DNA of 64,000 bases, taken from Janibacter limosus NBRC 16128. Its GTDB lineage: Bacteria; Actinomycetota; Actinomycetes; Actinomycetales; Dermatophilaceae. The stretch's first letter is position 1; every line of letters begins with the position of its first letter. Below, piece after piece: positions 42,182 to 52,678 of this stretch. The stretch spans positions 1 through 64,000 of the forward strand of contig NZ_BCSS01000015.1 of assembly GCF_001570985.1 (NCBI RefSeq). The letters run 5' to 3'. Position numbers and translations under genes: made by a program. The notes below the pieces were generated by a model. The model was not told where the DNA came from. It searched no databases and saw only the letters and a list, made by a program, of their open reading frames with translations.

Positions 42182-42347
42182 GACGGTCACCTGCCTTCCC
42201 CTGATGCTGTGTCCGATGGCATCCAGTGTGACGTGCGTGACTGCCGCTCGCACGTACTCGGCAATCACGATGTGATCACGCCATTACCAGCACCGGGTCA
42301 TGGACCAGCCACCGGGGGGTCATCCCGCGCTCTGACACGATGGGCCC

Positions 42348-42980
42348 ATGGTCAACCTCACGAAGATCTACACGCGCACCGGCGACGAGGGCACGACCGC
42401 TCTCGGGGACTTCAGCCGGACGTCCAAGACCGACTCCCGCCTGCAGGCCTACGCCGACACCAACGAGGCCAATGCGGTCATCGGGGTGGCCATCGCCGCG
42501 GGCGACCTGGACGAGGACGTCGCCGTCACCCTGACACGGGTGCAGAACGACCTCTTCGACGTGGGCGCGGACCTGTGCACCCCCCTTCTCGCCAACCCTG
42601 AGTACCCGCCGCTGCGGGTCAAGCAGGAGTGGATCGACGAGCTCGAGGCGGACTGCGACGAGTACCTCACCCGGGTGGACACGCTGCGCTCCTTCATCCT
42701 GCCCGGCGGCTCTGCCGGCTCCGCCCACCTGCACCACGCGACCACCGTGGTGCGCCGTGCGGAGCGCTCGGCGTGGGCTGCTCGGGAGGACTACGGGACC
42801 GAGGTCGCGGACGAGCGGGGTGTCGGTGGCGTCAACCCGCTGACGACCACCTACCTCAACCGGCTCTCCGACCTGCTCTTCATCCTCGCCCGGGTCGCCA
42901 ACCTCTCGGTGGGCGGCGACGTGCTCTGGCAGCCGGGCGGCGGCCGCGAGGACAAGCCGCAGAAGCCCGCACGCCGCTGA
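42348..42980 (+). CDS. pduO: cob(I)alamin adenosyltransferase, PduO type
   Basis: 210 residues. It transfers the adenosyl group of ATP to cob(I)alamin. N-terminal KIYTRTGDEGTTALGDFSR is the ATP-binding signature; FILPGGSAGSAHLHHATTVVRRAERSAW and TYLNRLSDLLFILARVAN are further PduO motifs. The product is the cofactor of the ethylmalonyl-CoA mutase encoded 2 kb upstream, so the placement makes sense. CACGAT lies 6 bases before the ATG, compatible with a leaderless start. Confidence 0.95.
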   Translation: MVNLTKIYTRTGDEGTTALGDFSRTSKTDSRLQAYADTNEANAVIGVAIAAGDLDEDVAVTLTRVQNDLFDVGADLCTPLLANPEYPPLRVKQEWIDELEADCDEYLTRVDTLRSFILPGGSAGSAHLHHATTVVRRAERSAWAAREDYGTEVADERGVGGVNPLTTTYLNRLSDLLFILARVANLSVGGDVLWQPGGGREDKPQKPARR

Positions 42981-43001
42981 GGTGATGCGGGCGAAGGGCG
43001 A

Positions 43002-43436
43002 TCAGGTGACGTTGACCCCACGGCCGGGAGGTGCCGACTCCAGCCAGGAACGGACCGCGGGGTAGATCTTCGGCTCGAGGGCGAGGTCGGCCAGGTCACC
43101 GGCGGACTCGTCGGAGAGCGTCAGGGACACCGCCGAGAGCAGTCCCGGTATGGAGACCGTCTCGGACGACGGTGTGGAGATGTCCAGGCCCTCTCGGGTC
43201 CACGACATCGTCGGGCTCGTCGTCATTCCGCTGACACTGAACCAGTCGAGCTGACCGGAGCTCAGACGCAGCAACCCGAGCCGCCAGCGAGGCGACCCGG
43301 GAAGGCGGACGGCACAGGGACTCACAGGCCCGTGGGCAGCGAGCGCACGGCGGCGCAACCACAGCAGGACCAGCCAGAGCCCGATGACAAGACACCCTGC
43401 AAGGAGGATTACCTCCACCACTTGCAGGGTCGACAT
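43002..43436 (-). CDS. DUF2550 membrane protein
   Basis: 144 residues. One N-terminal TM helix (VVEVILLAGCLVIGLWLVLLWLRRR) and a cytoplasmic domain with PCAVRLPGSPRWRLGLLRLSSGQLDWFSVSGMTTSPTMSWTREGLDI. This protein follows atpC in most actinobacteria (Rv1312-type) and is of unknown function; it is not an ATP synthase subunit. It starts 5 bases after atpC and is surely co-transcribed with it. Confidence 0.88.
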   Translation of the reverse strand: MSTLQVVEVILLAGCLVIGLWLVLLWLRRRALAAHGPVSPCAVRLPGSPRWRLGLLRLSSGQLDWFSVSGMTTSPTMSWTREGLDISTPSSETVSIPGLLSAVSLTLSDESAGDLADLALEPKIYPAVRSWLESAPPGRGVNVT

Positions 43437-43441
43437 GCGAG

Positions 43442-43708
43442 TCAGCCCTTGGCCAGGGCCTGGACGGTCTCGGCGACGATCGTCACGTTGTCGTGATCGA
43501 CCGACAAGAACCCGCCGTCGATGGTCGCGGTCTGGTCACCCTCCGGGGAGTGGATGACGACGTCGCCCTCGATCAGGACACCGAGCATCGGGGTGTGGCC
43601 GGGCAGGATTCCGATCTCGCCCTCGGTGCTGCGGGCACGAACCATCGTGGCCTCACCAGACCAGACCTTGCGGTCGGCGGCGACGAGTTCAACATTGAGG
43701 GAGCTCAC
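43442..43708 (-). CDS. atpC: ATP synthase F1 epsilon subunit, short form
   Basis: 88 residues. The N-terminal beta-sandwich is complete (VELVAADRKVWSGEATMVRARSTEGEIGILPGHTPMLGVL, GGFLSVDHDNVTIVAETVQAL), but the chain stops where the C-terminal helical hairpin, which inhibits ATP hydrolysis in many bacteria, would begin; usual length is 120-135. The GTG start has GAAGGA about 10 bases upstream. Unlike the normal atpDC order, two genes and a strong hairpin separate it from atpD, and a TACGAT box suggests its own promoter. Confidence 0.92.
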   Translation of the reverse strand: MSSLNVELVAADRKVWSGEATMVRARSTEGEIGILPGHTPMLGVLIEGDVVIHSPEGDQTATIDGGFLSVDHDNVTIVAETVQALAKG

Positions 43709-43746
43709 TGACGGGGTCCTTCGTCTCGATATGGCGGCAGGCAGTC

Positions 43747-43752
43747 ATCGTA
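43747..43752 (-). promoter_or_regulatory. possible -10 box for atpC
   Basis: Minus-strand TACGAT, about 38 bases before the GTG start; the -35 is not clear. Confidence 0.35.
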
Positions 43753-43782
43753 TCCCGCCGCTCCGGTGTGTCTGCGCGCGCC

Positions 43783-44262
43783 TCAGGCGACGACGAGCGC
43801 GAAATAGTCCTGGCCGATCCCGATGCTGACCATCCGCACGACGGAGTAGCCCAACCACAGGCCCATGGCGACCATGAGGAACTTCGGGTTGAGCTGGTCG
43901 AAGAGGCGTTCAGTCGGTCGTCGGCGCACGAGGGCCACGACCGTGTAGATGACCAGTCCGGCCGCAGCAGCCATGGCAAGCGGCCCGAAGACGTTGTACT
44001 CGAAGGCCGTCAGCACGTCCCCGTGCGCCATGTGGACCCACGAGCGCGTCATCCCGCACCCCGGACAGGGCAGTCCGGTGAGGATGCGCATGATGCAGGT
44101 CGCATCGCCCGAGACCACGGACTGCACCGGCCACACCCGAGCGATGATCAGCCCGACAAGGCTGATCAACGCGAGGACCGGCACGACGGCCCGCTGGCCG
44201 ATGCTCAAGCCGCGGGTGAGGTGGACCCGGCGCTGTGCCGGAGGCGCTGACGGGGCGGTCAC
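43783..44262 (-). CDS. DUF2752 membrane protein
   Basis: 159 residues. Three or four TM helices and the family hallmark [20 protein letters not shown] after the first TM, with [10 protein letters not shown] before it. DUF2752 proteins are small membrane proteins of unknown function, often beside TM2 proteins. The GTG overlaps the stop of the TM2 gene (GTGA). The pair sits inside the atp locus between atpD and atpC. Confidence 0.85.
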   Translation of the reverse strand: MTAPSAPPAQRRVHLTRGLSIGQRAVVPVLALISLVGLIIARVWPVQSVVSGDATCIMRILTGLPCPGCGMTRSWVHMAHGDVLTAFEYNVFGPLAMAAAAGLVIYTVVALVRRRPTERLFDQLNPKFLMVAMGLWLGYSVVRMVSIGIGQDYFALVVA

Positions 44263-44801
44263 CGCAGCGGACGCCCGTCGACGTCGACCATCTTGCGCAT
44301 GACGACGAAGATGACATCGATGATGGTCCAGATGCCCATACCGCCACAGGTGATGAGCTTCAGGACGCCCAAGCCGGTCTGGCCGAGGTAGAAGCGGTCG
44401 ACACCGAACTGGCCGACGAAGATCGACAGCAGCAGGGTGGTCATCCACTCGCGGCTGGAGAAGAGGCCGGGGACCTGCGATGCGGGGTACCAGTTGGACT
44501 GGCCCTCACCACGCACCGGGGTGTCACCCTTGAGCTGGCCGTTGACCGCCATCCCAGCGAGCTCGGCGACACCGTAGGGGCCGTACTCCTGACCCATGAC
44601 GTTGAGCTGGTACTTGCCGCTGGCGGGAGCCTGGACCTGCGGGGCCTGGGGAGCCTGCTGGTAGCCGCCCTGGGGGGCCTGCTGGTGCCCGCCCTGCGGG
44701 TAACCGCCCTGCTGGCCCTGCTGCGGAGCGCCCTGCGGCTGCCCGGGAGGGGGCGGCGGGGTGGACCCGGGCTGGTTGTACTGCTCGCCAGAATTCGTCA
44801 T
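44259..44801 (-). CDS. GYF_2 and TM2 domain membrane protein
   Basis: 180 residues. A Pro/Gln/Gly-rich N-terminus with repeats of GGYQQAPQ kind (about residues 8-60), a GYF_2/DUF4339-type domain ([50 protein letters not shown]) and a C-terminal TM2 domain ([48 protein letters not shown]). The function is unknown. The ATG lies 6 bases after TACACT, so it starts its own leaderless transcript just beyond the atpD hairpin. Confidence 0.85.
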   Translation of the reverse strand: MTNSGEQYNQPGSTPPPPPGQPQGAPQQGQQGGYPQGGHQQAPQGGYQQAPQAPQVQAPASGKYQLNVMGQEYGPYGVAELAGMAVNGQLKGDTPVRGEGQSNWYPASQVPGLFSSREWMTTLLLSIFVGQFGVDRFYLGQTGLGVLKLITCGGMGIWTIIDVIFVVMRKMVDVDGRPLR

Positions 44802-44807
44802 GGCGCC

Positions 44808-44813
44808 AGTGTA
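44808..44813 (-). promoter_or_regulatory. -10 box for the GYF_2-TM2 gene, leaderless type
   Basis: Minus-strand TACACT ends 6 bases before the ATG at 44801. Confidence 0.5.
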
Positions 44814-44850
44814 GAGGCGCATGGCTCGCTCCCCCAATGCCGTCCGACAA

Positions 44851-44895
44851 CGGCTGCGGCCGCCCCCTTCGCAACGAAGGGAGCGGCCGCAGCCG
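44851..44895 (-). terminator. strong hairpin terminator after atpD
   Basis: A 21-pair stem (one G-U) with a CAA loop, starting 17 bases after the atpD stop. It separates the main atp transcript from the TM2 gene and atpC. Confidence 0.75.
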
Positions 44896-44911
44896 TGCAC
44901 TGAACGTGAGG

Positions 44912-46375
<1,464 letters not shown>

Positions 46376-46383
46376 CTACCTTC

Positions 46384-47286
46384 TCACTTGGCATCGGCGA
46401 GGGCGCTGGCGCCACCGACGATCTCGGAGATTTCCTGGGTGATCTCGGCCTGGCGGGCCTGGTTGGCCAGCCGGGTGTACTTCTTGATGAGCTCCTCGGC
46501 GTTGTCCGTCGCCGACTTCATGGCGCGCTGACGCGCTGCGAGCTCAGAGGCCGCCGCCGACAGCAGGGCGTTGAAGATGCGGGCGTTGACATAGCGCGGC
46601 AGCAGCGTGTCCAGCAGCTCTTCGGGGTTGGGCTCGAACTCGTAGAGCGGGTACAGCTCGCTCTCGTCCTCTGGCGCCTCGACGCCCTCGACGACCTCCA
46701 GGGGCAGCAGGCGGATGACCTCGGCCTCCTGGTTGACCATCGAGACGAAGCGGGTGGAGACGATGTGGACCTCGTCCACGCCGCCCTCCTCCGTGGGCTT
46801 GATGAAGTCCGCGACCAGCCGCTCGCCGATCTCGCGGGCATTCTCGAAGCTCGGCTTCTCGGAGCTGCCGGTCCACTCCGCCGCGAACTCACGCTTGCGG
46901 AAGGAGTAGAAGGAGACCGCGCGGCGACCGACGAGGTAGGGCACGACCTCCTTGCCCTCGGCCTGGAGGGCAGCGGAGACCCGCTCCCCCTCCTTGAGGA
47001 CATTCGAGTTGTAACCGCCGGCCAGACCACGGTCGGCCGCGACGACGACGAGCGCAGCGCGCTTGACATTCTCGGGCTCGGTGGTCAGCGGGTGGTCCTC
47101 GTCCGAGTACGTGGCAACGGCCGAGGCCGCGCGGGTCAACGCACGGGCGTACGGCGTGGACTCACGCACTGCCTGCTGGGCCTTGACGACCCGCGAGGCC
47201 GCCATGAGCTCCATGGCGCGCGTGATCTTCTTGGTCGCAGTGACGGACCGGATGCGCTGTCGGTACACACGGATCTGTGCTCCCAT
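46384..47286 (-). CDS. atpG: ATP synthase F1 gamma subunit
   Basis: 300 residues. Central rotor shaft. N-terminal helix [36 protein letters not shown] and C-terminal [57 protein letters not shown] form the coiled coil; [14 protein letters not shown] is typical of the Rossmann-like part. An actinobacterial acidic insert ([23 protein letters not shown]) is present. A hairpin lies in the 131-base gap between atpA and atpG. Confidence 0.97.
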   Translation of the reverse strand: MGAQIRVYRQRIRSVTATKKITRAMELMAASRVVKAQQAVRESTPYARALTRAASAVATYSDEDHPLTTEPENVKRAALVVVAADRGLAGGYNSNVLKEGERVSAALQAEGKEVVPYLVGRRAVSFYSFRKREFAAEWTGSSEKPSFENAREIGERLVADFIKPTEEGGVDEVHIVSTRFVSMVNQEAEVIRLLPLEVVEGVEAPEDESELYPLYEFEPNPEELLDTLLPRYVNARIFNALLSAAASELAARQRAMKSATDNAEELIKKYTRLANQARQAEITQEISEIVGGASALADAK

Positions 47287-47378
47287 GTGCTGCCGCCTCT
47301 CTGGTGGGTCGTGGTCGGCTGGTGGTCATCGGCGCTGGGCCGGTGCCTCCGCCTGGTCGGATGCTGCGGTGCTGCTCC

Positions 47379-47410
47379 CCGGTGGGGCGTCGTCGCCGAC
47401 GCCCCACCGG
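47379..47410 (-). other. intra-operon hairpin between atpA and atpG
   Basis: A perfect 14-bp stem (CCGGTGGGGCGTCG) with a TCGC loop, beginning 8 bases after the atpA stop. No terminator U-tract. It may tune the relative amounts of alpha and gamma by processing or partial termination. Confidence 0.55.
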
Positions 47411-47417
47411 TGGTGGA

Positions 47418-49052
47418 TCAGCGCTTCTGCTTGACGATCTGGACCTGCTCGGACTCCTGGGCGTCCTCGCCGGTCTCCTCGTTGCCGACCGGGACATCGT
47501 CCTGGTTGGTCGGGACGAAGGCGTCGCGGAAGGAGGCGATCTCGGTCTCGAGCGCCGCGATCGTGGAGTCCTCGAACTTGCCGGTCTCCTGGATGCCGTC
47601 CAACAGGTCCTGCTTGTTGCGACGCAGGTGGTCGAGGAACTCGGCCTCGAACCGCTTGATGTCCTCGACCGCGATCGGGTCGAGCTCACCCGTCGTGCCG
47701 GCCCAGATCGTGACGACCTGCTCCGGGACGGGGTAGGGGTCGGCCTGCTTCTGCTTGAGGATCTCGACGAGACGCGCGCCTCGGGCCAGCTGCTGCTTGG
47801 ACGCGGGGTCCAGGTCCGAGGCGAACATGGCGAAGGCCTCGAGCGAGCGGTACTGCGCGAGATCCAGCTTGAGTCGACCGGAGACCGACTTCATCGCCTT
47901 GGTCTGCGCGGCGGAACCGACACGGGAGACGGAGACACCCACGTCGATGGCCGGACGGACATCGGAGTTGAAGAGGTCGGCCTGCAGGTAGATCTGACCG
48001 TCGGTGATCGAGATGACGTTGGTCGGGATGTACGCGGAGACGTCACCGGCCTTGGTCTCGATGATCGGCAGACCCGTCATGGAGCCGGCACCGAGCTCGT
48101 CGGAGAGCTTGGCGCACCGCTCGAGCATGCGTGAGTGCAGGTAGAAGACGTCACCCGGGTAGGCCTCGCGGCCCGGCGGACGACGCAGCAGCAGCGACAT
48201 CGAGCGGTAGGCCTCGGCCTGCTTGCTCAGGTCATCGAAGACGATGAGGACGTGCTTGCCCTGGTACATCCAGTGCTGGCCGATGGCCGAACCGGTGAAG
48301 GGGGCGAGGTACTTGAAGCCGGCGGCGTCGGACGCGGGGGCCGCGACGATCGTCGTGTACTCCATGGCGCCGGCCTCCTCGAGCGTGCCCTTGACGGACG
48401 CGATCGTGGAACCCTTCTGGCCGATGGCGACGTAGATGCACCGCACCTGCTTCTGCGGGTCGCCGGTCTCCCAGAACTGCTTCTGGTTGATGATCGTGTC
48501 GACCGCGACCGTGGTCTTGCCGGTCTGGCGGTCACCGATGATCAGCTGACGCTGGCCACGGCCGATCGGGGTCATGGCGTCGACCGACTTCAGACCGGTC
48601 TGCAGGGGCTCGTGGACCGACTTGCGGTCGACGACGCTGGGGGCCTGGAGCTCGAGCGCGCGGCGCTCGGCGGACTCGATGTCGCCGAGGCCGTCGATCG
48701 GCTGACCGAGCGGGTTGACGACGCGGCCGAGGAAGTTGTCACCGACCGGGACCGAGAGGACCTCGCCGGTGCGCTTGACCTCCTGCCCCTCCTCGATCTT
48801 GGAGAAGTCGCCGAGCACGACGACACCGATCTCGTGGACGTCGAGGTTGAGCGCGAGGCCGAGGGTGCCGTCCTCGAACTCGAGCAGCTCGTTGGTCATG
48901 GCCGAAGGGAGTCCCTCGACGTGGGCGATGCCGTCACCGGCGTCGGTGACGCGGCCGACCTCTTCGCGGGAGGCCGCGCCGGGGTTGTAGGACTGCACGT
49001 AGCCGTCCAGGGCGTCCCGGATCTCCTCCGGACGGATCGAAAGCTCCGTCAT
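47418..49052 (-). CDS. atpA: ATP synthase F1 alpha subunit
   Basis: 544 residues. Non-catalytic nucleotide-binding subunit. P-loop GDRQTGKT (173-180), [73 protein letters not shown] and [12 protein letters not shown] are all family-typical. The C-terminus has an actinobacterial acidic tail ([29 protein letters not shown]). It lies 71 bases after atpH. Confidence 0.98.
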   Translation of the reverse strand: MTELSIRPEEIRDALDGYVQSYNPGAASREEVGRVTDAGDGIAHVEGLPSAMTNELLEFEDGTLGLALNLDVHEIGVVVLGDFSKIEEGQEVKRTGEVLSVPVGDNFLGRVVNPLGQPIDGLGDIESAERRALELQAPSVVDRKSVHEPLQTGLKSVDAMTPIGRGQRQLIIGDRQTGKTTVAVDTIINQKQFWETGDPQKQVRCIYVAIGQKGSTIASVKGTLEEAGAMEYTTIVAAPASDAAGFKYLAPFTGSAIGQHWMYQGKHVLIVFDDLSKQAEAYRSMSLLLRRPPGREAYPGDVFYLHSRMLERCAKLSDELGAGSMTGLPIIETKAGDVSAYIPTNVISITDGQIYLQADLFNSDVRPAIDVGVSVSRVGSAAQTKAMKSVSGRLKLDLAQYRSLEAFAMFASDLDPASKQQLARGARLVEILKQKQADPYPVPEQVVTIWAGTTGELDPIAVEDIKRFEAEFLDHLRRNKQDLLDGIQETGKFEDSTIAALETEIASFRDAFVPTNQDDVPVGNEETGEDAQESEQVQIVKQKR

Positions 49053-49123
49053 GTTGTCTTCTCCTCGTTGCCGGCCGCACTACGGGCCGAATATGTGGTC
49101 TGCATGGGGTGTCTGAGCGGGGC

Positions 49124-49932
49124 TCAGCTGGCCAGGTGGCGCTTCGCCTCGTCGAGACGTCGCAGGATGGTCCCGTCGACGACCTCGTCGCCGATCTGGA
49201 CCCGGATCCCGCCGATGACGTCCTCGTCGTGGATGACCTGCAGCAGGACGGGCTTGCTGTAGATCTTCTGCAGGGCGCCCGAGAGGCGGGTGCGCTGCTC
49301 CTGCGTGAGGTCGACCGCTGTGGTCACGACGGCGGTCAGCTGCTGACGACGCTCGGCGGCGATGTCGAGGAAGGCCTCGATCGTCCGGTCGAACCGTCGA
49401 CCCCGAGGGGCGAGCACCGCCTGGCGGGCCAGGCGCAGCGTCTCCGGTCGCGTCTTGCCCTCGAGGAGGGTGCTGACCAGGTCCGCCTTGCCGACGTTGT
49501 CCCCGAGGCGGTTGCCCAGGGCGTCACGCAGCTCGGGGTTGCCGGCCACGAGGCGCTCGAAGCGGAAGAGCTCGTCCTCGACCTGATCGATCGCTCCGCT
49601 GTTCTCGGCCCCCTTGAGGGAGGCCTCGACGGCGAACCGCTCGAGGGTGTCGGTGAGGTCGCGCTCCTGCGCCCAGCGCTGGGCCACGAGGACCGAGGCG
49701 ATGCCCACGGACTCGTTGGAGACCTTGCCCTGGAGCAGCCGGGTGATCAGCTCGGACTTGTCCTTGCCCTCTCGCGAGGGGTCGGCGACGCCGCGACGCA
49801 GGGTCGCGTTGTCGTCGAGCAGCCCGGTCACGGCGAAGAGCTCGTCCGCCACGACGGCCGGGTCACCGGACATCAGCGCCGACTCGAAGGACGTACGTCC
49901 CTCGATCACGGCAGCTCGGGAAGAACCTCGCA

Positions 49933-49933
<1 letters not shown>
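49124..49933 (-). CDS. atpH: ATP synthase F1 delta subunit
   Basis: 269 residues, the long actinobacterial form with an N-terminal extension of about 90 residues before the OSCP-like domain; the C-terminal VVTTAVDLTQEQRTRLSGALQKIYSKPVLLQVIHDEDVIGGIRVQIGDEVVDGTILRRLDEAKRHL is the conserved part. It joins F1 to the peripheral stalk. The ATG overlaps the atpF stop (TGATG). Not fused to a b-type subunit, unlike the mycobacterial b-delta protein. Confidence 0.95.
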
Positions 49934-50592
<659 letters not shown>

Positions 50593-50630
50593 TTACTGGT
50601 GCCGATGACGGATGGCCGTTGCCGGCAGGC

Positions 50631-50837
50631 TCAGAGGAAGAAGAGCACCAGACCGAAGATGGCGAGGGCCTCGGCGAGGGCGAAGCCGAGGATGGCGATC
50701 GGCTGCAGGAGGCCGCGGGCCTCGGGCTGGCGGGCGACACCGTTGATGTAGGCGGCGAAGATCAGGCCGACGGCGATGGCCGGGCCGATGGCGGACAGGC
50801 CGTACCCGATGAGGGAGAGGTTGCCGGTGATTTCCAC
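50631..50837 (-). CDS. atpE: ATP synthase F0 c subunit
   Basis: 68 residues, shorter than most as usual in actinobacteria. Two helices: [33 protein letters not shown] and [26 protein letters not shown], with loop ARQPEARG and the proton-carrying Glu at residue 56 (FALAEAL). GTG 50837 follows AGAGGA at about 7 bases. A longer open frame upstream is not real. Confidence 0.97.
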   Translation of the reverse strand: MEITGNLSLIGYGLSAIGPAIAVGLIFAAYINGVARQPEARGLLQPIAILGFALAEALAIFGLVLFFL

Positions 50838-50868
50838 GATGATTCCTCTTTCGTGTTCTTGTGATCCT

Positions 50869-50888
50869 CCGCGGGGTCTGTCCCGCGG
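50869..50888 (-). other. small hairpin between atpB and atpE
   Basis: CCGCGGG pairs with CCCGCGG around a 6-base loop, some 30 bases before the atpE start. Possibly a processing or stability element ahead of the highly expressed c subunit. Confidence 0.35.
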
Positions 50889-50937
50889 GGAAGTGCTGGG
50901 TTGTCGAGCTATGCAGTTGTGGGTGGGTGGGGCCGAC

Positions 50938-51735
50938 TCAGTGGTCGTCGGCCAGTGCGCCTGCGATGTAGCTGGAGGTGAGCAGGACGAAGACGAAGGC
51001 CTGGAGGAACTGGACCAGGGCCTCGAAGAGGACCATGACACCAGCCATCAGGAAGGTCGGCAGCGACAGGAGCTTCAGGACGACTCCACCGTCGAGCAGG
51101 AAGTAGGCGCCGGCCGAGACGAAGAGGTAGATGACCATGTGGCCGGCGAACATGTTGCCGAAGAGTCGCAGGGCGAGCGTCAGCGGGCGGGTGACGAAGT
51201 ACGTGACCAGCTCGAGCAGGAAGACCACGGGCACGATCCACGTGGGCAGTCCCTCGGGGACCATGTGCTTGAAGTAGCCGATGAAGCCCATCTTCTGGAA
51301 GCCGACCCAGTGGTAGACCACGTAGACGACGAGCGTCAGGGCGATCGGGAAGGCGACCTTGCCGGTCACCGGGTTCATCGCGAGGGGGAAGATCCCCATC
51401 AGGTTGTAGAAGAGGACCATCGTGAAGAGCGTCACGATGAGCGGCACGAAGCGGCGGAACTCCTTGGTGCCGATCATGTCCCGGGCCACGCTGTTGCGCG
51501 GGAAGTTGTAGAAGCCCTCGAGGAGCCACTGGCCCTTGCTCGGAAGGACGGCCGCCTTGCGGCTGAGTGCCACCAGGACGACACAGACGATCCCCGTGAC
51601 GATCGCCGCCCAGGCCATCTGGTTGGTGACGACGATGCCGCCGACCTCGAAGAGCGGCTGCCAGAAGATCTCTGGGCCGGGTGATTGGAACTCGCCTCCA
51701 CCGGCGGCAGGCAGCGCGGGCGCAGTCAGGATCAC
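50938..51735 (-). CDS. atpB: ATP synthase F0 a subunit
   Basis: 265 residues with about six TM helices. It forms the proton half-channels; the essential Arg is in the segment [62 protein letters not shown] is also typical. The GTG overlaps the stop of the AtpZ-like gene (GTGA) and has GAGGAG 6 bases upstream, which decides the start. Confidence 0.96.
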   Translation of the reverse strand: MILTAPALPAAGGGEFQSPGPEIFWQPLFEVGGIVVTNQMAWAAIVTGIVCVVLVALSRKAAVLPSKGQWLLEGFYNFPRNSVARDMIGTKEFRRFVPLIVTLFTMVLFYNLMGIFPLAMNPVTGKVAFPIALTLVVYVVYHWVGFQKMGFIGYFKHMVPEGLPTWIVPVVFLLELVTYFVTRPLTLALRLFGNMFAGHMVIYLFVSAGAYFLLDGGVVLKLLSLPTFLMAGVMVLFEALVQFLQAFVFVLLTSSYIAGALADDH

Positions 51736-52112
51736 TGGTTCTCCTCGTTGTGTGGCTGGGCACCGAGCGTCGACGCTGTGGCGCGGTCGGTGGGGGGTGC
51801 CTGGGACGTACCGTACCGGAGCCAGATCACGTACAGCGACAGAGCCATGCCGCCGACGATCCCGACCACGACGAGGACGGATGTCCCCAGCCAACGGTCG
51901 AGCAGCCAGCCGATGGCTCCGTAGAGGATCGGTCCGGTGATCAGGTGTGCGAGGACCGTGGCCGCCATCGCATCCGACGCCGCAGCGGGATGAGGGGCCG
52001 TGGGGTCCGGCTGGTAGCGCGCAGCGTGGGCCGCGGACTCTTGTGCGCTCGGGAGCGCCTTGGTCACCAGGCGGGGACCATCCCCCGGGTGCCGTCGAGC
52101 GAGCGCGCTCAT
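51732..52112 (-). CDS. AtpZ/AtpI-like F0 accessory protein
   Basis: 126 residues. Two TM helices (ATVLAHLITGPILYGAIGWLLDRWLGTSVLVVVGIVGGMALSLYVIWLRYG) after a ~70-residue hydrophilic N-terminus; the G-x-L-x-D-x-x-L turn between helices is the AtpZ pattern. Such proteins lie ahead of atpB and are thought to help c-ring assembly or Mg/Ca uptake. ATG 52112 overlaps the atpI stop (ATGA). Confidence 0.78.
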   Translation of the reverse strand: MSALARRHPGDGPRLVTKALPSAQESAAHAARYQPDPTAPHPAAASDAMAATVLAHLITGPILYGAIGWLLDRWLGTSVLVVVGIVGGMALSLYVIWLRYGTSQAPPTDRATASTLGAQPHNEENQ

Positions 52113-52528
52113 GCGCTGGCCCCGGACGGGTGGATCAGGTGACGTCCGCGGACATAGCCCGCGACGACACCGGCCTGCAGGACGACCGTCGAGACGATGG
52201 CCGACAGCGCTGCGGTGCGTCCGTCGAGCCACGGCATCTCTCGCAGCACTGCGACGGCGGCGAAGAGAATGATCAGCTGGCCGAGGTAGACGACTCCGGC
52301 ACCGGCCATCGACGTGCCCACATCACCAGCCACGATGAGTGAGATCGCGACCAGTCCGGTGACGACGACGAAGAACGCCAAGAGGGAACCGGCCAGCGCG
52401 CTGAGCGCTCCGTCCTCCCCCGCCGTCACGGCCCCGCCGATGGTCAGGAGCGCGGTCCCGACGAGTCCGGCAACGAGGACGCCTCGGCGCATGCCCTGCA
52501 CGGGGCTGCGGCGGGAGGTCGTCGACAT
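52109..52528 (-). CDS. atpI: ATP synthase protein I (AtpI family)
   Basis: 139 residues with four TM helices (GVLVAGLVGTALLTIGGAV; ALAGSLLAFFVVVTGLVAISLIV; MAGAGVVYLGQLIILFAAVAVL; ALSAIVSTVVLQAGVVAGYV). First gene of the atp operon; AtpI proteins act as c-ring assembly factors. The ATG is coupled downstream to the AtpZ-like gene. The promoter, overlapped by a Rex-type operator, lies about 60 bases upstream. Confidence 0.85.
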   Translation of the reverse strand: MSTTSRRSPVQGMRRGVLVAGLVGTALLTIGGAVTAGEDGALSALAGSLLAFFVVVTGLVAISLIVAGDVGTSMAGAGVVYLGQLIILFAAVAVLREMPWLDGRTAALSAIVSTVVLQAGVVAGYVRGRHLIHPSGASA

Positions 52529-52587
52529 CGGCTCACTTCGGGGACGGGAGCACGAGGTGCTCTACGGGTCGGACCTGGCGGTCCGGG

Positions 52588-52613
52588 GCGCTTGTGAAAG
52601 TTTACACAAGCGC
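52588..52613. promoter_or_regulatory. Rex-type redox operator upstream of the atp operon
   Basis: The core TTGTGAAAGTTTACACAA (52592-52609) matches the actinobacterial Rex consensus TTGTGAANNNNTTCACAA at all but one position, and flanking bases extend the dyad to 9-bp perfect arms (GCGCTTGTG/CACAAGCGC). It covers the -10 of the atpI promoter. Rex represses respiratory genes until NADH rises. The rex gene itself is not in the window. Confidence 0.75.
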
Positions 52614-52628
52614 CGGGAGCGCCACCAA
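52598..52628 (-). promoter_or_regulatory. promoter of the atpI-atpD operon
   Basis: Minus-strand TTGGTG (-35, 52623-52628) and TAAACT (-10, 52598-52603) with an 18-base spacer. The expected start near 52590 gives a leader of about 60 bases. The -10 lies inside the Rex dyad. Confidence 0.6.
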
Positions 52629-52642
52629 TCCGCTCACCCCAC

Positions 52643-52677
52643 GCTGGTCGAGGTGCGACGAAGGAGCCTCGAGACCC
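52643..52677. repeat. extragenic palindromic repeat (GGTCGAGG...CCTCGAGACC type)
   Basis: GGTCGAGGTGCGACGAAGGAGCCTCGAGACC-type element directly downstream of wecA. The ends GGTCGAGG and CCTCGAGACC are complementary apart from two extra bases. I recognise this as a dispersed actinobacterial repeat; copy number was not checked. It may also serve as the wecA terminator. Confidence 0.6.
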
Positions 52678-52678
52678 C

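Noticed and set aside
42265-42285. GTGATCAC palindrome between the STAS and pduO genes as a CRP/GlxR site
   Set aside because: It lacks the TGTGA-N6-TCACA spacing; an 8-base palindrome is not enough to support an operator.
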